64,000 bases of DNA, from contig CANLVD010000001.1 in NCBI GenBank assembly GCA_947494445.1, forward strand, positions 782,231 through 846,230, written 5' to 3'. Below are positions 8,707 to 16,589 of the stretch, piece by piece. Origin of the DNA: an uncultured Paracoccaceae bacterium (lineage in GTDB: Bacteria; Pseudomonadota; Alphaproteobacteria; Rhodobacterales; Rhodobacteraceae). The notes beneath the pieces were generated by a model. That model was not told the DNA's origin and made no database searches. It saw only the letters and a list, made by a program, of their open reading frames with translations. The position numbers were made by a program, and so were the translations under genes. Numbering within the stretch: position 1 is the first letter of the stretch; each line of letters begins with the position of its first letter.

Positions 8707-9465
8707 ATGACGCCGCCAAAAATCACCAGACTGACAGGCCGACCCGACGCCGACCCGGACCCAAAACCTTCGGGTGGTGGCGTCGCAGCCGCTGTGTTTA
8801 CCCTGCTTGTGCTGGGGGCCATGATCGCCGGGTTCTGGATGCTCAAGGACAGCAAATACAATCCACGGACCCCGCTTGACCCCTTGGCAGAGTTGCATGT
8901 CGCCACGTCCTATCAACTGGCCCGCACGGCAGAGGATCCGCTGCTGTGTCAGGCGGCTTTGGCGACCTTGCAGGCGCAGTTTTCCACTGTTGAGGATCAG
9001 GTGGACAGTGCGTTGTGCCACATCCGCCCCAATGTCGAACTGACGTCGCTGGCAGGTGCGGACCTGACGGACATCAATACTCGTTGCGCAACTGCACTGC
9101 GGCTCGCGATGTGGGACCATCACATCGTGCAACCCGCAGCGCTTCAGCACTTCGGGCAGGGGGTCCGCCGAATAAATCATTTTGGCAGCTACTCCTGTCG
9201 GCGGATGCGGACCTCGTCTGGCGCGTCAACAGCGATGAGCGCCCATGCCACCGCAGACGCCATCGACATCGCAGGCGTTACTTTGGGCGACGGACGGTCG
9301 TTGAGCCTGCACAGCGGCTGGGACCTTCCCGCGCAGTCAGGCTTCTGGCGCGACCTGCGCGATGGCGCGTGCAGACTTTTCCCAACTGTCTTGTCACCAG
9401 ATTACAATGCGCTTCACGCAGATCACTTCCACTTTGCGAAGGGACGATGGGGGGCCTGTCGTTAG
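8707..9465 (+). CDS. extensin-like C-terminal domain protein, membrane-anchored
   Basis: A 252-aa protein with one N-terminal membrane segment (AAVFTLLVLGAMIAGFWML, residues about 29-47), so the bulk is probably periplasmic. The C-terminal half is the extensin-like (DUF882-related) domain. It has HFGSYSCRRM, the motif SAHATADAIDIAG near residues 180-192, and a final ADHFHFAKG. The spaced His/Asp and HxH pattern resembles the zinc site of D,D-carboxypeptidases of the peptidase M15 fold, so a cell-wall hydrolase role is plausible but not proven for this family. The frame stays open to 8512, but ATG 8707 gives the expected topology. A convergent hairpin separates it from the creatinase gene. Confidence 0.85.
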   Translation: MTPPKITRLTGRPDADPDPKPSGGGVAAAVFTLLVLGAMIAGFWMLKDSKYNPRTPLDPLAELHVATSYQLARTAEDPLLCQAALATLQAQFSTVEDQVDSALCHIRPNVELTSLAGADLTDINTRCATALRLAMWDHHIVQPAALQHFGQGVRRINHFGSYSCRRMRTSSGASTAMSAHATADAIDIAGVTLGDGRSLSLHSGWDLPAQSGFWRDLRDGACRLFPTVLSPDYNALHADHFHFAKGRWGACR

Positions 9466-9546
9466 AATGGATGTGGCTATTGGTCCACTGCGGGATGCGC
9501 GGTGATAACGCGTTTATGCAAATACACCAATGACTGCCTTCAAAGG

Positions 9547-9573
9547 GTGCAGGAGGAGACAGACCTCCTGCAC
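9547..9573 (-). terminator. hairpin between convergent extensin-like and creatinase genes
   Basis: GTGCAGGAGG (9547-9556) and CCTCCTGCAC (9564-9573) form a perfect 10-bp stem with a 7-nt loop. The strand that reads CCCTTTG after the stem is the minus strand, so it best serves the creatinase transcript. The T-tract is weak. Confidence 0.55.
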
Positions 9574-9582
9574 AGACTGACC

Positions 9583-10785
9583 TCATGAAATCACATTGTG
9601 CTCCGGCCCATAGGGATACCCCGTGATGTTCTCATTGCCGTCTTCGGTGATGACCAGAATGTCATGTTCGCGATACCCACCGGCACCATCGGTCCCTTCC
9701 GGCACGGTTAGCATAGGTTCCATAGAGATGACCATGCCGGGCTCCAGCACAGTGTCGATGTCCTCGCGCAACTCCAGTCCGGCCTCCCGTCCGTAGTAGT
9801 GGGACAGCACACCGAAAGAATGACCGTAACCAAAAGTCCGGTACTGAAGCAGATCACGCTCTTCGAAGAAATTATTGATCTTTTCGGTGATATGCGCGCA
9901 GCTTGCACCCGGTTTAAGCAGGCTCACGCCATACTCATGGGCTGCAACATTGGCCTCCCAGATCTTTAGGCTGGCGTGGTCGACTGTGTCCACGAAGAGC
10001 GTACGCTCAAGTGCAGTGTAGTAGGCGCTGATCATCGGAAAGGTATTGAGGCTGAGGATGTCGCCCTTCAGCAAGGTTCGCCCTGTGACGGGGTTATGTG
10101 CACCGTCCGTGTTGATGCCGGATTGGAACCAGACCCATGTGTCACGGTATTCTGCATCCGGAAAGCGCTGTGCAATCTCCAGCTCCATCGCATCCCGGCC
10201 CGCCATGGCCACGTCAATCTCACGGGTGCCAGCCCTGATCGCGTCCCGCACCGCATACCCACCTACATCGGCGACCCCGGCGCAGGATCGGATCAATGCG
10301 ATTTCAGCAGCAGATTTATGCATTCTTTGACGCATCGTGATTGGGGCCACATCGACCACAGCTTTTGGCGACAGGAAGCTGTCCATCAATTCCTGTTGTG
10401 TGAGTGTCAGATGATCCGCCTCGTGCCCGATGGTTTTGCCAGCACCGGTGACGGATAAAACTGCGCGCCAGTAGTTGTTTCGTTGCCAGTCCGTGTAGGT
10501 GATGTTGTCGCCATGGCTCCGCCGCCAAGGTTGGGCTGCATCAATTCCGGCGCTGATGGTCACATCTTCGGTTTGAGTCACAACCAGGGCATAAGGCCGA
10601 CCGAACGCGCAATAGAGAAACCCTGAATAGTAAGCAACGTTATGCATCGAGGTGAAAACACAGGCATCAATGCCGTTGGCTTCCATGTCTGCACGCAAAC
10701 GCGTCAGGCGGGTTTCATATTCTTGCGGTTCAAAGGGAAGTGTCTTTTCACCCTGATGAAAACGGTAGAATTCTGGACGATCCAT
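9583..10785 (-). CDS. creatinase (creatine amidinohydrolase), M24 pita-bread fold
   Basis: A 400-aa protein closely resembling Pseudomonas creatinase, which hydrolyses creatine to sarcosine and urea. Shared segments include FGRPYALVVT near residue 69, the TDWQRNNYW stretch, GINTDGAHNPVT holding the catalytic His near residue 230, ALERTLF, and RTFGYGHSFG followed by SHYYGREAGLELREDIDT. The M24 peptidase metal ligands are not required in creatinase, which acts without metal. The start is ATG 10785 behind AAGGAG at 6 bases, giving the family's length of about 400. There is no creatininase, sarcosine oxidase or urease gene beside it, so its pathway context is absent here. Methylguanidine-type substrates are an alternative. 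Confidence 0.9.
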   Translation of the reverse strand: MDRPEFYRFHQGEKTLPFEPQEYETRLTRLRADMEANGIDACVFTSMHNVAYYSGFLYCAFGRPYALVVTQTEDVTISAGIDAAQPWRRSHGDNITYTDWQRNNYWRAVLSVTGAGKTIGHEADHLTLTQQELMDSFLSPKAVVDVAPITMRQRMHKSAAEIALIRSCAGVADVGGYAVRDAIRAGTREIDVAMAGRDAMELEIAQRFPDAEYRDTWVWFQSGINTDGAHNPVTGRTLLKGDILSLNTFPMISAYYTALERTLFVDTVDHASLKIWEANVAAHEYGVSLLKPGASCAHITEKINNFFEERDLLQYRTFGYGHSFGVLSHYYGREAGLELREDIDTVLEPGMVISMEPMLTVPEGTDGAGGYREHDILVITEDGNENITGYPYGPEHNVIS

Positions 10786-11096
10786 TGCTGGCTCCTTCGT
10801 CATCATGCGGATGTGCAAAACGAGGAAGCCGATCTCCCTCGACTGCACAGCAGCAAAGAAAAATCCCGGCGTTCAGGAAAAGGGATCGGGTTTGCATGAG
10901 AATGCTGGCGACGCCATCGCCGACCCGTAAGTTCACATGGACGAAAAGGGCCATCGAAAGCAAGTGAATTTAGTGGATGCGCACATCGACATAACAAGTG
11001 GCATCGCCCCACGTGGGCTTAATCCAGACTGTTCAACCCAAGTTTGAGCCCTAGGCCGCCGGGCTTGTTTGTGTAATCCCGGCGGGCAATCAAATC
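10786..11096. other. 311-bp intergenic region upstream of creatinase
   Basis: It carries the creatinase promoter region (minus strand), a CCCACGTGGG palindrome at about 11010-11020, and the hairpin listed separately at its right end. No frame in it looks like a real gene. Confidence 0.4.
11056..11085 (-). terminator. hairpin downstream of the DUF1761 gene
   Basis: CCGCCGGG (11056-11063) pairs with CCCGGCGG (11078-11085) across 14 nt, starting 12 bases past the DUF1761 stop. It is a probable terminator without a good T-tract. Confidence 0.5.
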
Positions 11097-11486
11097 TTAC
11101 GCCATCATCAACGTCACAACGACCGACATGATGATGCAGCCAACCGTTGCATAGGTGCCATCGATCAGGGTCAGTTTGAAGGGCCTACCCGCAAAGCCGT
11201 TGTTGGTGGCAATCCAGGGCACCACCAGAAACAGGCCGATGCCGATGCCGCGCACCAGCCCACCGAACAGATCCGAAGGCGGGGACATGTACCACATGTG
11301 CCGCATCATGCCGGCCACCAGAACCGTTGCCACGAAACTCAGGATGTAGGGAACCGGGTTCTTGCGGTCGATGGTCTCTTCAGTCAGACCGTTCGCGGCC
11401 ATCCAGGGTTTGGCCATGACCCCGTACCAGATTGCACCCCAGATATAACTGGCCACGGCTGCCAGAAGCACTGTCAGAATTCCCAT
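11097..11486 (-). CDS. DUF1761 domain membrane protein
   Basis: A 129-aa inner-membrane protein with four hydrophobic segments: residues about 2-22, 46-62, 78-95 and 108-128. The opening LLAAVASYIWGAIWYGVMAKPWM matches the conserved start of DUF1761 proteins, with a W-x3-WYG motif in the first helix. The function of the family is unknown. The start ATG 11486 is preceded by a purine-rich GGGAGGGG. It lies 40 bp downstream of the EVE-domain gene on the same strand and may be the last gene of the tsaD-gpsA-YciI-EVE run. Confidence 0.85.
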   Translation of the reverse strand: MGILTVLLAAVASYIWGAIWYGVMAKPWMAANGLTEETIDRKNPVPYILSFVATVLVAGMMRHMWYMSPPSDLFGGLVRGIGIGLFLVVPWIATNNGFAGRPFKLTLIDGTYATVGCIIMSVVVTLMMA

Positions 11487-11526
11487 GATCCCCTCCCGAT
11501 GTTTGCGTCATCAGGCAAGCACAGGT

Positions 11527-11949
11527 TCAGCGCTCAGGCAAGCCTCCCAGTTTGCAGATCAGGGCCCATTCGGCCTCCCGGACAGGCTGCACCGAGAGGC
11601 GGGAGTTCTTGACGAGCACCATTTCAGCCAGCGCCTCCACGCCTTTGACTTGGTCGAGCGTAACAGGGTTGGGCAGAGCATCCAGCGCGCGAATATCAAC
11701 GCATTCCCAGCGGTCGTCGTCGGTGGTGCTGTCGGGGTGGATTGTCTGGCAGACCTCCACAGTGCCAACGATCGCCTTTTCCGTCTGGGAGTGATAGAAA
11801 AACCCTCGGTCGCCAAGCGCCATCTCGCGCATGAAATTGCGGGCCTGATAGTTGCGCACCCCGTCCCATTCCTCGCCCGCGTCCCCCTTGGCGACCTGTT
11901 GGTCCCAGGACCAGGTGGAAGGCTCTGATTTGAACAGCCAGAACGCCAT
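11527..11949 (-). CDS. EVE domain-containing protein
   Basis: A 140-aa protein consisting of one EVE domain (PUA-like fold, related to thymocyte nuclear protein 1 and to YTH). Characteristic pieces are the start MAFWLFKSEPSTWSWD, WDGVRNYQARNFMREM near residues 28-43, GFFYHSQTEKAIVG, and a C-terminal LVKNSRLSVQPV. EVE domains bind modified bases in DNA or RNA; the ligand of this housekeeping-type member is not known. Its first base is shared with the last codon of the YciI gene (1-bp overlap), so the two are co-transcribed. The neighbours are a tRNA-modification gene (tsaD) and gpsA, which fits an RNA-modification reader but does not prove it. Confidence 0.92.
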   Translation of the reverse strand: MAFWLFKSEPSTWSWDQQVAKGDAGEEWDGVRNYQARNFMREMALGDRGFFYHSQTEKAIVGTVEVCQTIHPDSTTDDDRWECVDIRALDALPNPVTLDQVKGVEALAEMVLVKNSRLSVQPVREAEWALICKLGGLPER

Positions 11950-12218
11950 CAGCGCACCCGTTTGAAGCCGCGGATTTCGACTTTGGAGAACAGGTCCGCG
12001 CGGGCATAAGGGTCGCCTGCGGCCCAGGTTTCGGCCTCGGCCCGAGTGTCGACATCAACCACCAGAAGCGAACCTGCCATGTCGCCGTTGTCATCGAGCA
12101 GCGGCCCTGCAACACTGACAACACCAGTTTCCGCGACATAGGCAAGGTGTGCCTCGCGGTTGGCTTTGCGGATGTCCAGAGCGCCGGGTTTGTCGGTGCA
12201 AATCAATACGAAACTCAT
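11949..12218 (-). CDS. YciI family protein
   Basis: An 89-aa protein of the YciI/YCII fold, a small dimeric alpha-beta barrel. It starts MSFVLICTDKPGALDIRKAN and keeps the family His (EAHLAYV) and the DPYARADLFSKVEIRGF ending. Members have been linked to dehydrochlorination-like chemistry, but most have no assigned reaction. ATG 12218 is preferred: AAGGA lies about 9 bases ahead and family members begin here. An ATG at 12227 overlaps the gpsA stop and abuts the Shine-Dalgarno. It is located between gpsA and the EVE gene with almost no spacing. Confidence 0.87.
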   Translation of the reverse strand: MSFVLICTDKPGALDIRKANREAHLAYVAETGVVSVAGPLLDDNGDMAGSLLVVDVDTRAEAETWAAGDPYARADLFSKVEIRGFKRVR

Positions 12219-12223
12219 TGTGG

Positions 12224-13183
12224 TCATTCCTTTCGCAGGGGCCGGTGCAGCAGGCTGGTCAGGGCTTCAGTTACGGTGATGGATCCATCAAGCACGTCCG
12301 TGACCGCTTGTGCAATCGGCATTTCCACACTGTGGCGTGCTGCCAGTTTCGTGGCGGCCGTGGCGGTTGCAATGCCCTCAATGGTCAGGCTGTCGGATTT
12401 GGCACTTGCCTTGCCGATGCGCAGACCTTCGCGGAAGTTGCGCGACTGGGCTGAGCCGCAGGTGAGGGCCAGATCACCGAGGCCGGACAGGCCGGTCAGG
12501 GTCTCTGGCTTTGCTCCCATGGCCTGTGCCAGCCGCTGCATCTCGGCAAAGCCGCGGGTCAGAAGGGCCGCGCGCGCGCTTTCGCCGAAGCCCGCGCCGA
12601 CCGCGATGCCACAGGCCAGAGCGACCACGTTTTTCAATGCCCCGCCCAGTTGCACGCCCAGCGGATCATCACTGAGGTAGAGCCTCAGACCCGCCACGGA
12701 CAGCCTTTCCTGCAACTGAACACCAAGTGCTGCATCCGCACAGCCAAGGGTCAACGCCGTGGGTTTGCCCGCACCAATTTCAGCGGCAAACCCCGGGCCG
12801 CTCAGAATGGCCAGTTGGGTCAGGCCAGTCGCTGCTGCCAGATCGGTCTGTGTGGCCGCATCCGCTCCGGCCAATCCCTTGGCTGTGAGGATCAGCGGAC
12901 AATCTTGCAGGTGGGTTGTGTGATTGAGCAGCCAATGTTCGGATTGCTGTGCAGGAAGCGCGAGCACAGCGAGATCGAAACCAGACGGGAGGTCTGACAC
13001 ACAGGTCACAGACGCCGCCAGCGGAACATCAGGCAAGCGCTTCTGGTTGATCCGAAAGCGCTGCATTTCATCGATCTGGGCAGCATCCCGACCCCAGAGA
13101 TGAACCGGTGCGCCTTTGGCCGCAAAGCAATTGGCAAGGGCCGTGCCGAATGCGCCTGCGCCGATGACCAGAACGCTGCTCAT
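12224..13183 (-). CDS. gpsA: NAD(P)-dependent glycerol-3-phosphate dehydrogenase
   Basis: A 319-aa cytoplasmic enzyme that reduces dihydroxyacetone phosphate to sn-glycerol-3-phosphate, the backbone for phospholipids. The N-terminal Rossmann motif is [10 protein letters not shown] (residues 7-16). The catalytic Lys region is LTAKGLAG near residue 98-105. The second domain starts with the conserved [20 protein letters not shown]. The start ATG 13183 overlaps the tsaD stop by four bases (ATGA); a longer frame to 13300 lies inside tsaD and is not needed. The tsaD-gpsA pairing recurs in alphaproteobacterial genomes. Confidence 0.96.
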   Translation of the reverse strand: MSSVLVIGAGAFGTALANCFAAKGAPVHLWGRDAAQIDEMQRFRINQKRLPDVPLAASVTCVSDLPSGFDLAVLALPAQQSEHWLLNHTTHLQDCPLILTAKGLAGADAATQTDLAAATGLTQLAILSGPGFAAEIGAGKPTALTLGCADAALGVQLQERLSVAGLRLYLSDDPLGVQLGGALKNVVALACGIAVGAGFGESARAALLTRGFAEMQRLAQAMGAKPETLTGLSGLGDLALTCGSAQSRNFREGLRIGKASAKSDSLTIEGIATATAATKLAARHSVEMPIAQAVTDVLDGSITVTEALTSLLHRPLRKE

Positions 13184-14256
13184 GCCTTGGCCCCTTTCTT
13201 GCCCGATCCAAGCTGGGGACTGGCAAGCGCATCCAGTGGCCAGCGCGGGCGGGCAGCCAGGGTCAGATCGGTGCGTCGGCCCGCCTGATATTGTTCCCAC
13301 CCTGCCCAGGCGATCATGGCCGCATTGTCCGTGCAGAGCGCAAGTGGCGGTGCGATGCAGGGCAGGTTCGCCTCAACCGCGACCCGTTCAAGACCTGATC
13401 GAATGGCTGCATTTGCGGCGACCCCGCCTGCCACGGTGAGAGACGTCATACCTGATCCGCAAGCGTTTAATGCGCGCCGGGTTTTCTCGCTCAGAACATC
13501 AGCGACGGCTGATTGAAAGCCTGCACACAGATCTGCCCGGTCCTGCCGATAAAGACCGCCTTGCGCATCGGCAAGCAGATCGCGCTGGCGCCGGAGGGCG
13601 GTTTTCAGGCCGGAAAAGGACATGTCGCAGCCGGGGCGGTCGAGAAGGGGCCGGGGCAGGTCGAACCGGTTCGGATCACCGGTTTTCGCCTCTGCTTCCA
13701 CCGCCGGACCACCGGGATAGCCAAGCCCCAGAAGGCGCGCGGTCTTGTCAAACGCCTCACCCGGTGCGTCGTCAATGGTGCCGCCCAACCGCTGGAATTC
13801 CTCCGGGCCCGAGACGGCGATGAACTGACAATGACCGCCTGAGACCAGCACCATGAGGTAAGGGTAGTCGATGCCATCAGTCAGACGCGGGGTCAGGGCA
13901 TGACCGGCCAGATGGTTGACGCCCACATAAGGAATGCCGGTTGCCACCGACAGGGCCTTGGCGGTCATCAGTCCCGACAGAACGCCACCAATCAGACCGG
14001 GACCGGATGTGGCCGAAATCAGGGTGATCTTCTGTAAAGTAACCCCAGCTGTCTCCAAAGCCTGTTCGATTGCGTGGTCCAACCGCTCGGCATGGGCCCG
14101 TGCTGCAATCTCTGGCACCACACCGCCGTAGCGATCATGCAGACCACCTTGACCCTTGACGACCGACGACAGAATTTCGCGCCCTGCGCTCACCACGCTT
14201 GCGGCCGTGTCATCACAGCTGCTTTCAATGCCAAGGATCAGGGGTGATTGGGACAT
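13180..14256 (-). CDS. tsaD: tRNA N6-adenosine threonylcarbamoyltransferase
   Basis: A 358-aa ASKHA-fold enzyme (Kae1/YgjD family) that transfers threonylcarbamoyl from TsaC product to A37 of ANN-decoding tRNAs, working with TsaB and TsaE. It starts [18 protein letters not shown]. The metal-binding pair is in [12 protein letters not shown] near residue 114-118, and LVSGGHCQF and the ATP-binding [12 protein letters not shown] stretch are visible. ATG 14256 is chosen; the frame continues to 14355 but would cross the divergent hemD start region. It is divergent from hemD with about 100 bp between the starts and overlaps gpsA by 4 bp. Confidence 0.96.
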   Translation of the reverse strand: MSQSPLILGIESSCDDTAASVVSAGREILSSVVKGQGGLHDRYGGVVPEIAARAHAERLDHAIEQALETAGVTLQKITLISATSGPGLIGGVLSGLMTAKALSVATGIPYVGVNHLAGHALTPRLTDGIDYPYLMVLVSGGHCQFIAVSGPEEFQRLGGTIDDAPGEAFDKTARLLGLGYPGGPAVEAEAKTGDPNRFDLPRPLLDRPGCDMSFSGLKTALRRQRDLLADAQGGLYRQDRADLCAGFQSAVADVLSEKTRRALNACGSGMTSLTVAGGVAANAAIRSGLERVAVEANLPCIAPPLALCTDNAAMIAWAGWEQYQAGRRTDLTLAARPRWPLDALASPQLGSGKKGAKA

Positions 14257-14358
14257 CAACGGATTACCGGTTGTCTGGACATACACGCGCAGGTAACACC
14301 GCAGGGCGATCTTCGCAACGCGGGCTTTGAGGCCGCATCCGATCAAGAGGGCCATCGC

Positions 14359-15051
14359 TTGGCAAAAACGCTTCTGATCACCAGACCACAGGAGGCCGCC
14401 GAGGCGTTGAGCAAGCGGGTCTCGGATCTGGGCTGGGCATCTGTCATCTCTCCGGTTCTGACGATTGAAGCGCTGGACGAGGTTCCGGACCTGCAGGATG
14501 GCGAGACGCTGATCTTCACCTCACGCAACGGCGTTGAAAGTTTTGCCCGGGCCAGTACGCGCCGTGATCGACCAGCGTTGTGCGTGGGAAATGCGACGGC
14601 GCACTGCGCAACGCAGGTGGGGTTCAGGGCCGAAACCGGCCCTGGCACAGTGGCCGGGCTGATCAGCCATCTGGCAGATCGGCCGCGTGCGAATTTCCTG
14701 CACATTCGCGGGGAGCACACCACAGGTGATCTGGTCGGTGCAATTCGTGCCCATGGGCATCAGGCACGCGAGCATGTGCAGTACCGACAGCGCACAACGG
14801 ATCTGACCGAAGAGGCAAAACAGGCTCTGGAAGCGCGTGAAATCTCTGCAATTGCTGTTTTTTCCCCGCGATCCGGGCGGGCAATTCTGGATCAGACAAG
14901 GGCGTTCAGGGAGGCCCTGCCGCCGATGCTGTGTCTGTCACAGGCCGTTGCCGATTCGCTGCGAGATGATCTTAAAACGCCTGTTTTCTGGGCGGAATCC
15001 CCTGATTTGGAGGGATTTTTGTCAATGCTGGCAGGGTTTGACCCGGCATGA
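14359..15051 (+). CDS. hemD: uroporphyrinogen-III synthase
   Basis: A 230-aa enzyme that cyclises hydroxymethylbilane with ring-D inversion to give uroporphyrinogen III, the branch point for haem, chlorophyll and cobalamin. HemD is poorly conserved. The call rests on the start [20 protein letters not shown], the [14 protein letters not shown] segment near residue 50-62, the [17 protein letters not shown] middle ([12 protein letters not shown]), and [12 protein letters not shown] near residue 170. The family start is reached at the TTG at 14359, behind an AGAGGG element; no ATG in frame sits at the right place. Its neighbours fit: the Mic60-like and HemY-like genes follow on the same strand, as is common in alphaproteobacteria. 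Confidence 0.88.
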   Translation: MAKTLLITRPQEAAEALSKRVSDLGWASVISPVLTIEALDEVPDLQDGETLIFTSRNGVESFARASTRRDRPALCVGNATAHCATQVGFRAETGPGTVAGLISHLADRPRANFLHIRGEHTTGDLVGAIRAHGHQAREHVQYRQRTTDLTEEAKQALEAREISAIAVFSPRSGRAILDQTRAFREALPPMLCLSQAVADSLRDDLKTPVFWAESPDLEGFLSMLAGFDPA

Positions 15052-15169
15052 CGTAAAGGGGGTTCAGCTTGTGATTTTTCCCCCTAGAGATTATCGTGAT
15101 CGCTATTAGATAATGCGTTGCCGCCACCACACGCAATTACCGTGAACCAATGCAAGGAACCGAAGGCCG

Positions 15170-16573
15170 ATGGCCAAGAAATCCAAAGACAAAGACATCA
15201 TCGAAGACGCAGTGGAAGAAACGGTTGAAGAATTGACCGATGGTAAGGACGTGGAAGACGCGGAAACGGTAGAGGATGCTCCCGAGGCGGAAGCCGATGA
15301 TGTGACGGATGCAGAAGACGCTTCGGCAGAGGAAGCCGAAGACGCTTCATTTGAGGATGCCGTTGAAGCTGCAGATGAGGCTGTCGAGGACGCCACAGCC
15401 GAGGTTCAGGAAGAGCCGGAAGTCAGCGAGCCTGACGAGGAGCCGGCGGCCCAGCAAGTCGCCGATGAAGAGCATGGAGGCTCGCTCGCTTCAAAGGTTC
15501 TGACGTGGCTTGTGCTTTTGCTTGCCGGCGGTGGTATTGCGCTTTGGGGTGCACCGAAAGTCGCGCCTCAGCTGCCTGACGGGCTTGGACCGGTCAAAAG
15601 CTGGCTGTTGCCCGGAGAGAGCGCAGCGCGCAAAGACATCGCTGCATTGCGTGAAGATCTTGAGACCCGTCTGGCAGCCCTGCCTGAGCCGGTGTCCGCA
15701 GAAGACGTTTCCGGACAGATCGGTGACGCGACAGAGGCTGTCAGTGCAGATATGTCGGCCCAGATGGCTGAATTGCAGAAAACCCTGAGCGAGACCGCTG
15801 GCGTTGATACCGAGGCCCGGATTTCTTCGATCGAGACGCAGATTGCCGGTCTGGCTTCGCAACTGACCGGACTGACTGATGCTCTTGCAGGGGCAGAGGC
15901 GCAAGGTTTGGATCCTGAAACCGCCGCCCAGATCGCGGGCTTTTCCTCAACCGTTGAGGGGTTGAAAGCCGAGATTGCCAAGCTGGCAGAAAACGACGGC
16001 GCGTTGCGTCAGCAACTGGCCAATGTGGCCCAGCAGGCCGAAGCCCGTGTCGAAGCCGCTGAAACCCAGAAAGACAATGCCGCTTTGCGTGCTGCCCTGT
16101 CGCAAATGTCCGGTGCCGTCAGCACAGGTGCGCCCTTTGGCGATGCGCTCGGCGTGATTGCGGGTGAAGGGGGTGAAGCTGCGCCGGAAGTGCTTGTGGC
16201 CAAGGCCGAAACCGGCGTCGTGACGCTTGCCGTCTTGCGCGACCGTTTCCCTGACGCTGCCAAAACCGCCATTCAGGCATCAATCAAGTCAGAGGCCGGT
16301 GGATCGGTGGCCGGTCGTCTCGGGGCATTTCTTGAATCGCAAGTTGCCACACGCTCGCTTGAGCCGCAGGAAGGCGACAGTGCCGATGCGGTTCTGAGCC
16401 GGGCCGAAGCTGCACTGCGTCAGGACGATTTGGCAGGAGCCTTGCAGGAGCTGGACGGTCTGCCCGAGCCTGCGGCGCAAGCCATGTCAGGCTGGCTGGA
16501 TGATGCGCGCGCACGCGTGGCAGCTCTGAAAGCGCTGGACGAGCTGAACGCCACGGCGCTTGGTACAAATTGA
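15170..16573 (+). CDS. mitofilin-like (alphaproteobacterial Mic60) inner-membrane protein
   Basis: A 467-aa protein. Residues 1-105 are extremely acidic and Ala/Glu/Asp-rich. One membrane segment (VLTWLVLLLAGGGIALWGA) lies near residues 110-128, followed by a long coiled-coil region (about 165-330). The C-terminal helical domain, from about 370 (GRLGAFLESQVATRSL, then AEAALRQDDLAGALQELDGL), has the mitofilin signature. Alphaproteobacterial homologues of mitochondrial Mic60 encoded beside hemD/hemY bend the inner membrane and shape intracytoplasmic membranes in phototrophs. The position between hemD and HemY supports this assignment. It ends 16 bp before the HemY start, so the two are co-expressed. 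Confidence 0.85.
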   Translation: MAKKSKDKDIIEDAVEETVEELTDGKDVEDAETVEDAPEAEADDVTDAEDASAEEAEDASFEDAVEAADEAVEDATAEVQEEPEVSEPDEEPAAQQVADEEHGGSLASKVLTWLVLLLAGGGIALWGAPKVAPQLPDGLGPVKSWLLPGESAARKDIAALREDLETRLAALPEPVSAEDVSGQIGDATEAVSADMSAQMAELQKTLSETAGVDTEARISSIETQIAGLASQLTGLTDALAGAEAQGLDPETAAQIAGFSSTVEGLKAEIAKLAENDGALRQQLANVAQQAEARVEAAETQKDNAALRAALSQMSGAVSTGAPFGDALGVIAGEGGEAAPEVLVAKAETGVVTLAVLRDRFPDAAKTAIQASIKSEAGGSVAGRLGAFLESQVATRSLEPQEGDSADAVLSRAEAALRQDDLAGALQELDGLPEPAAQAMSGWLDDARARVAALKALDELNATALGTN

Positions 16574-16589
16574 GTTTGGAGGACAAGTC

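Noticed and set aside
9583..10785. DMSP lyase DddP, also of the M24 fold and common in roseobacters
   Set aside because: The sequence follows creatinase almost segment by segment (GINTDGAHNPVT, YYGREAGLEL) and does not resemble DddP at the N-terminus.
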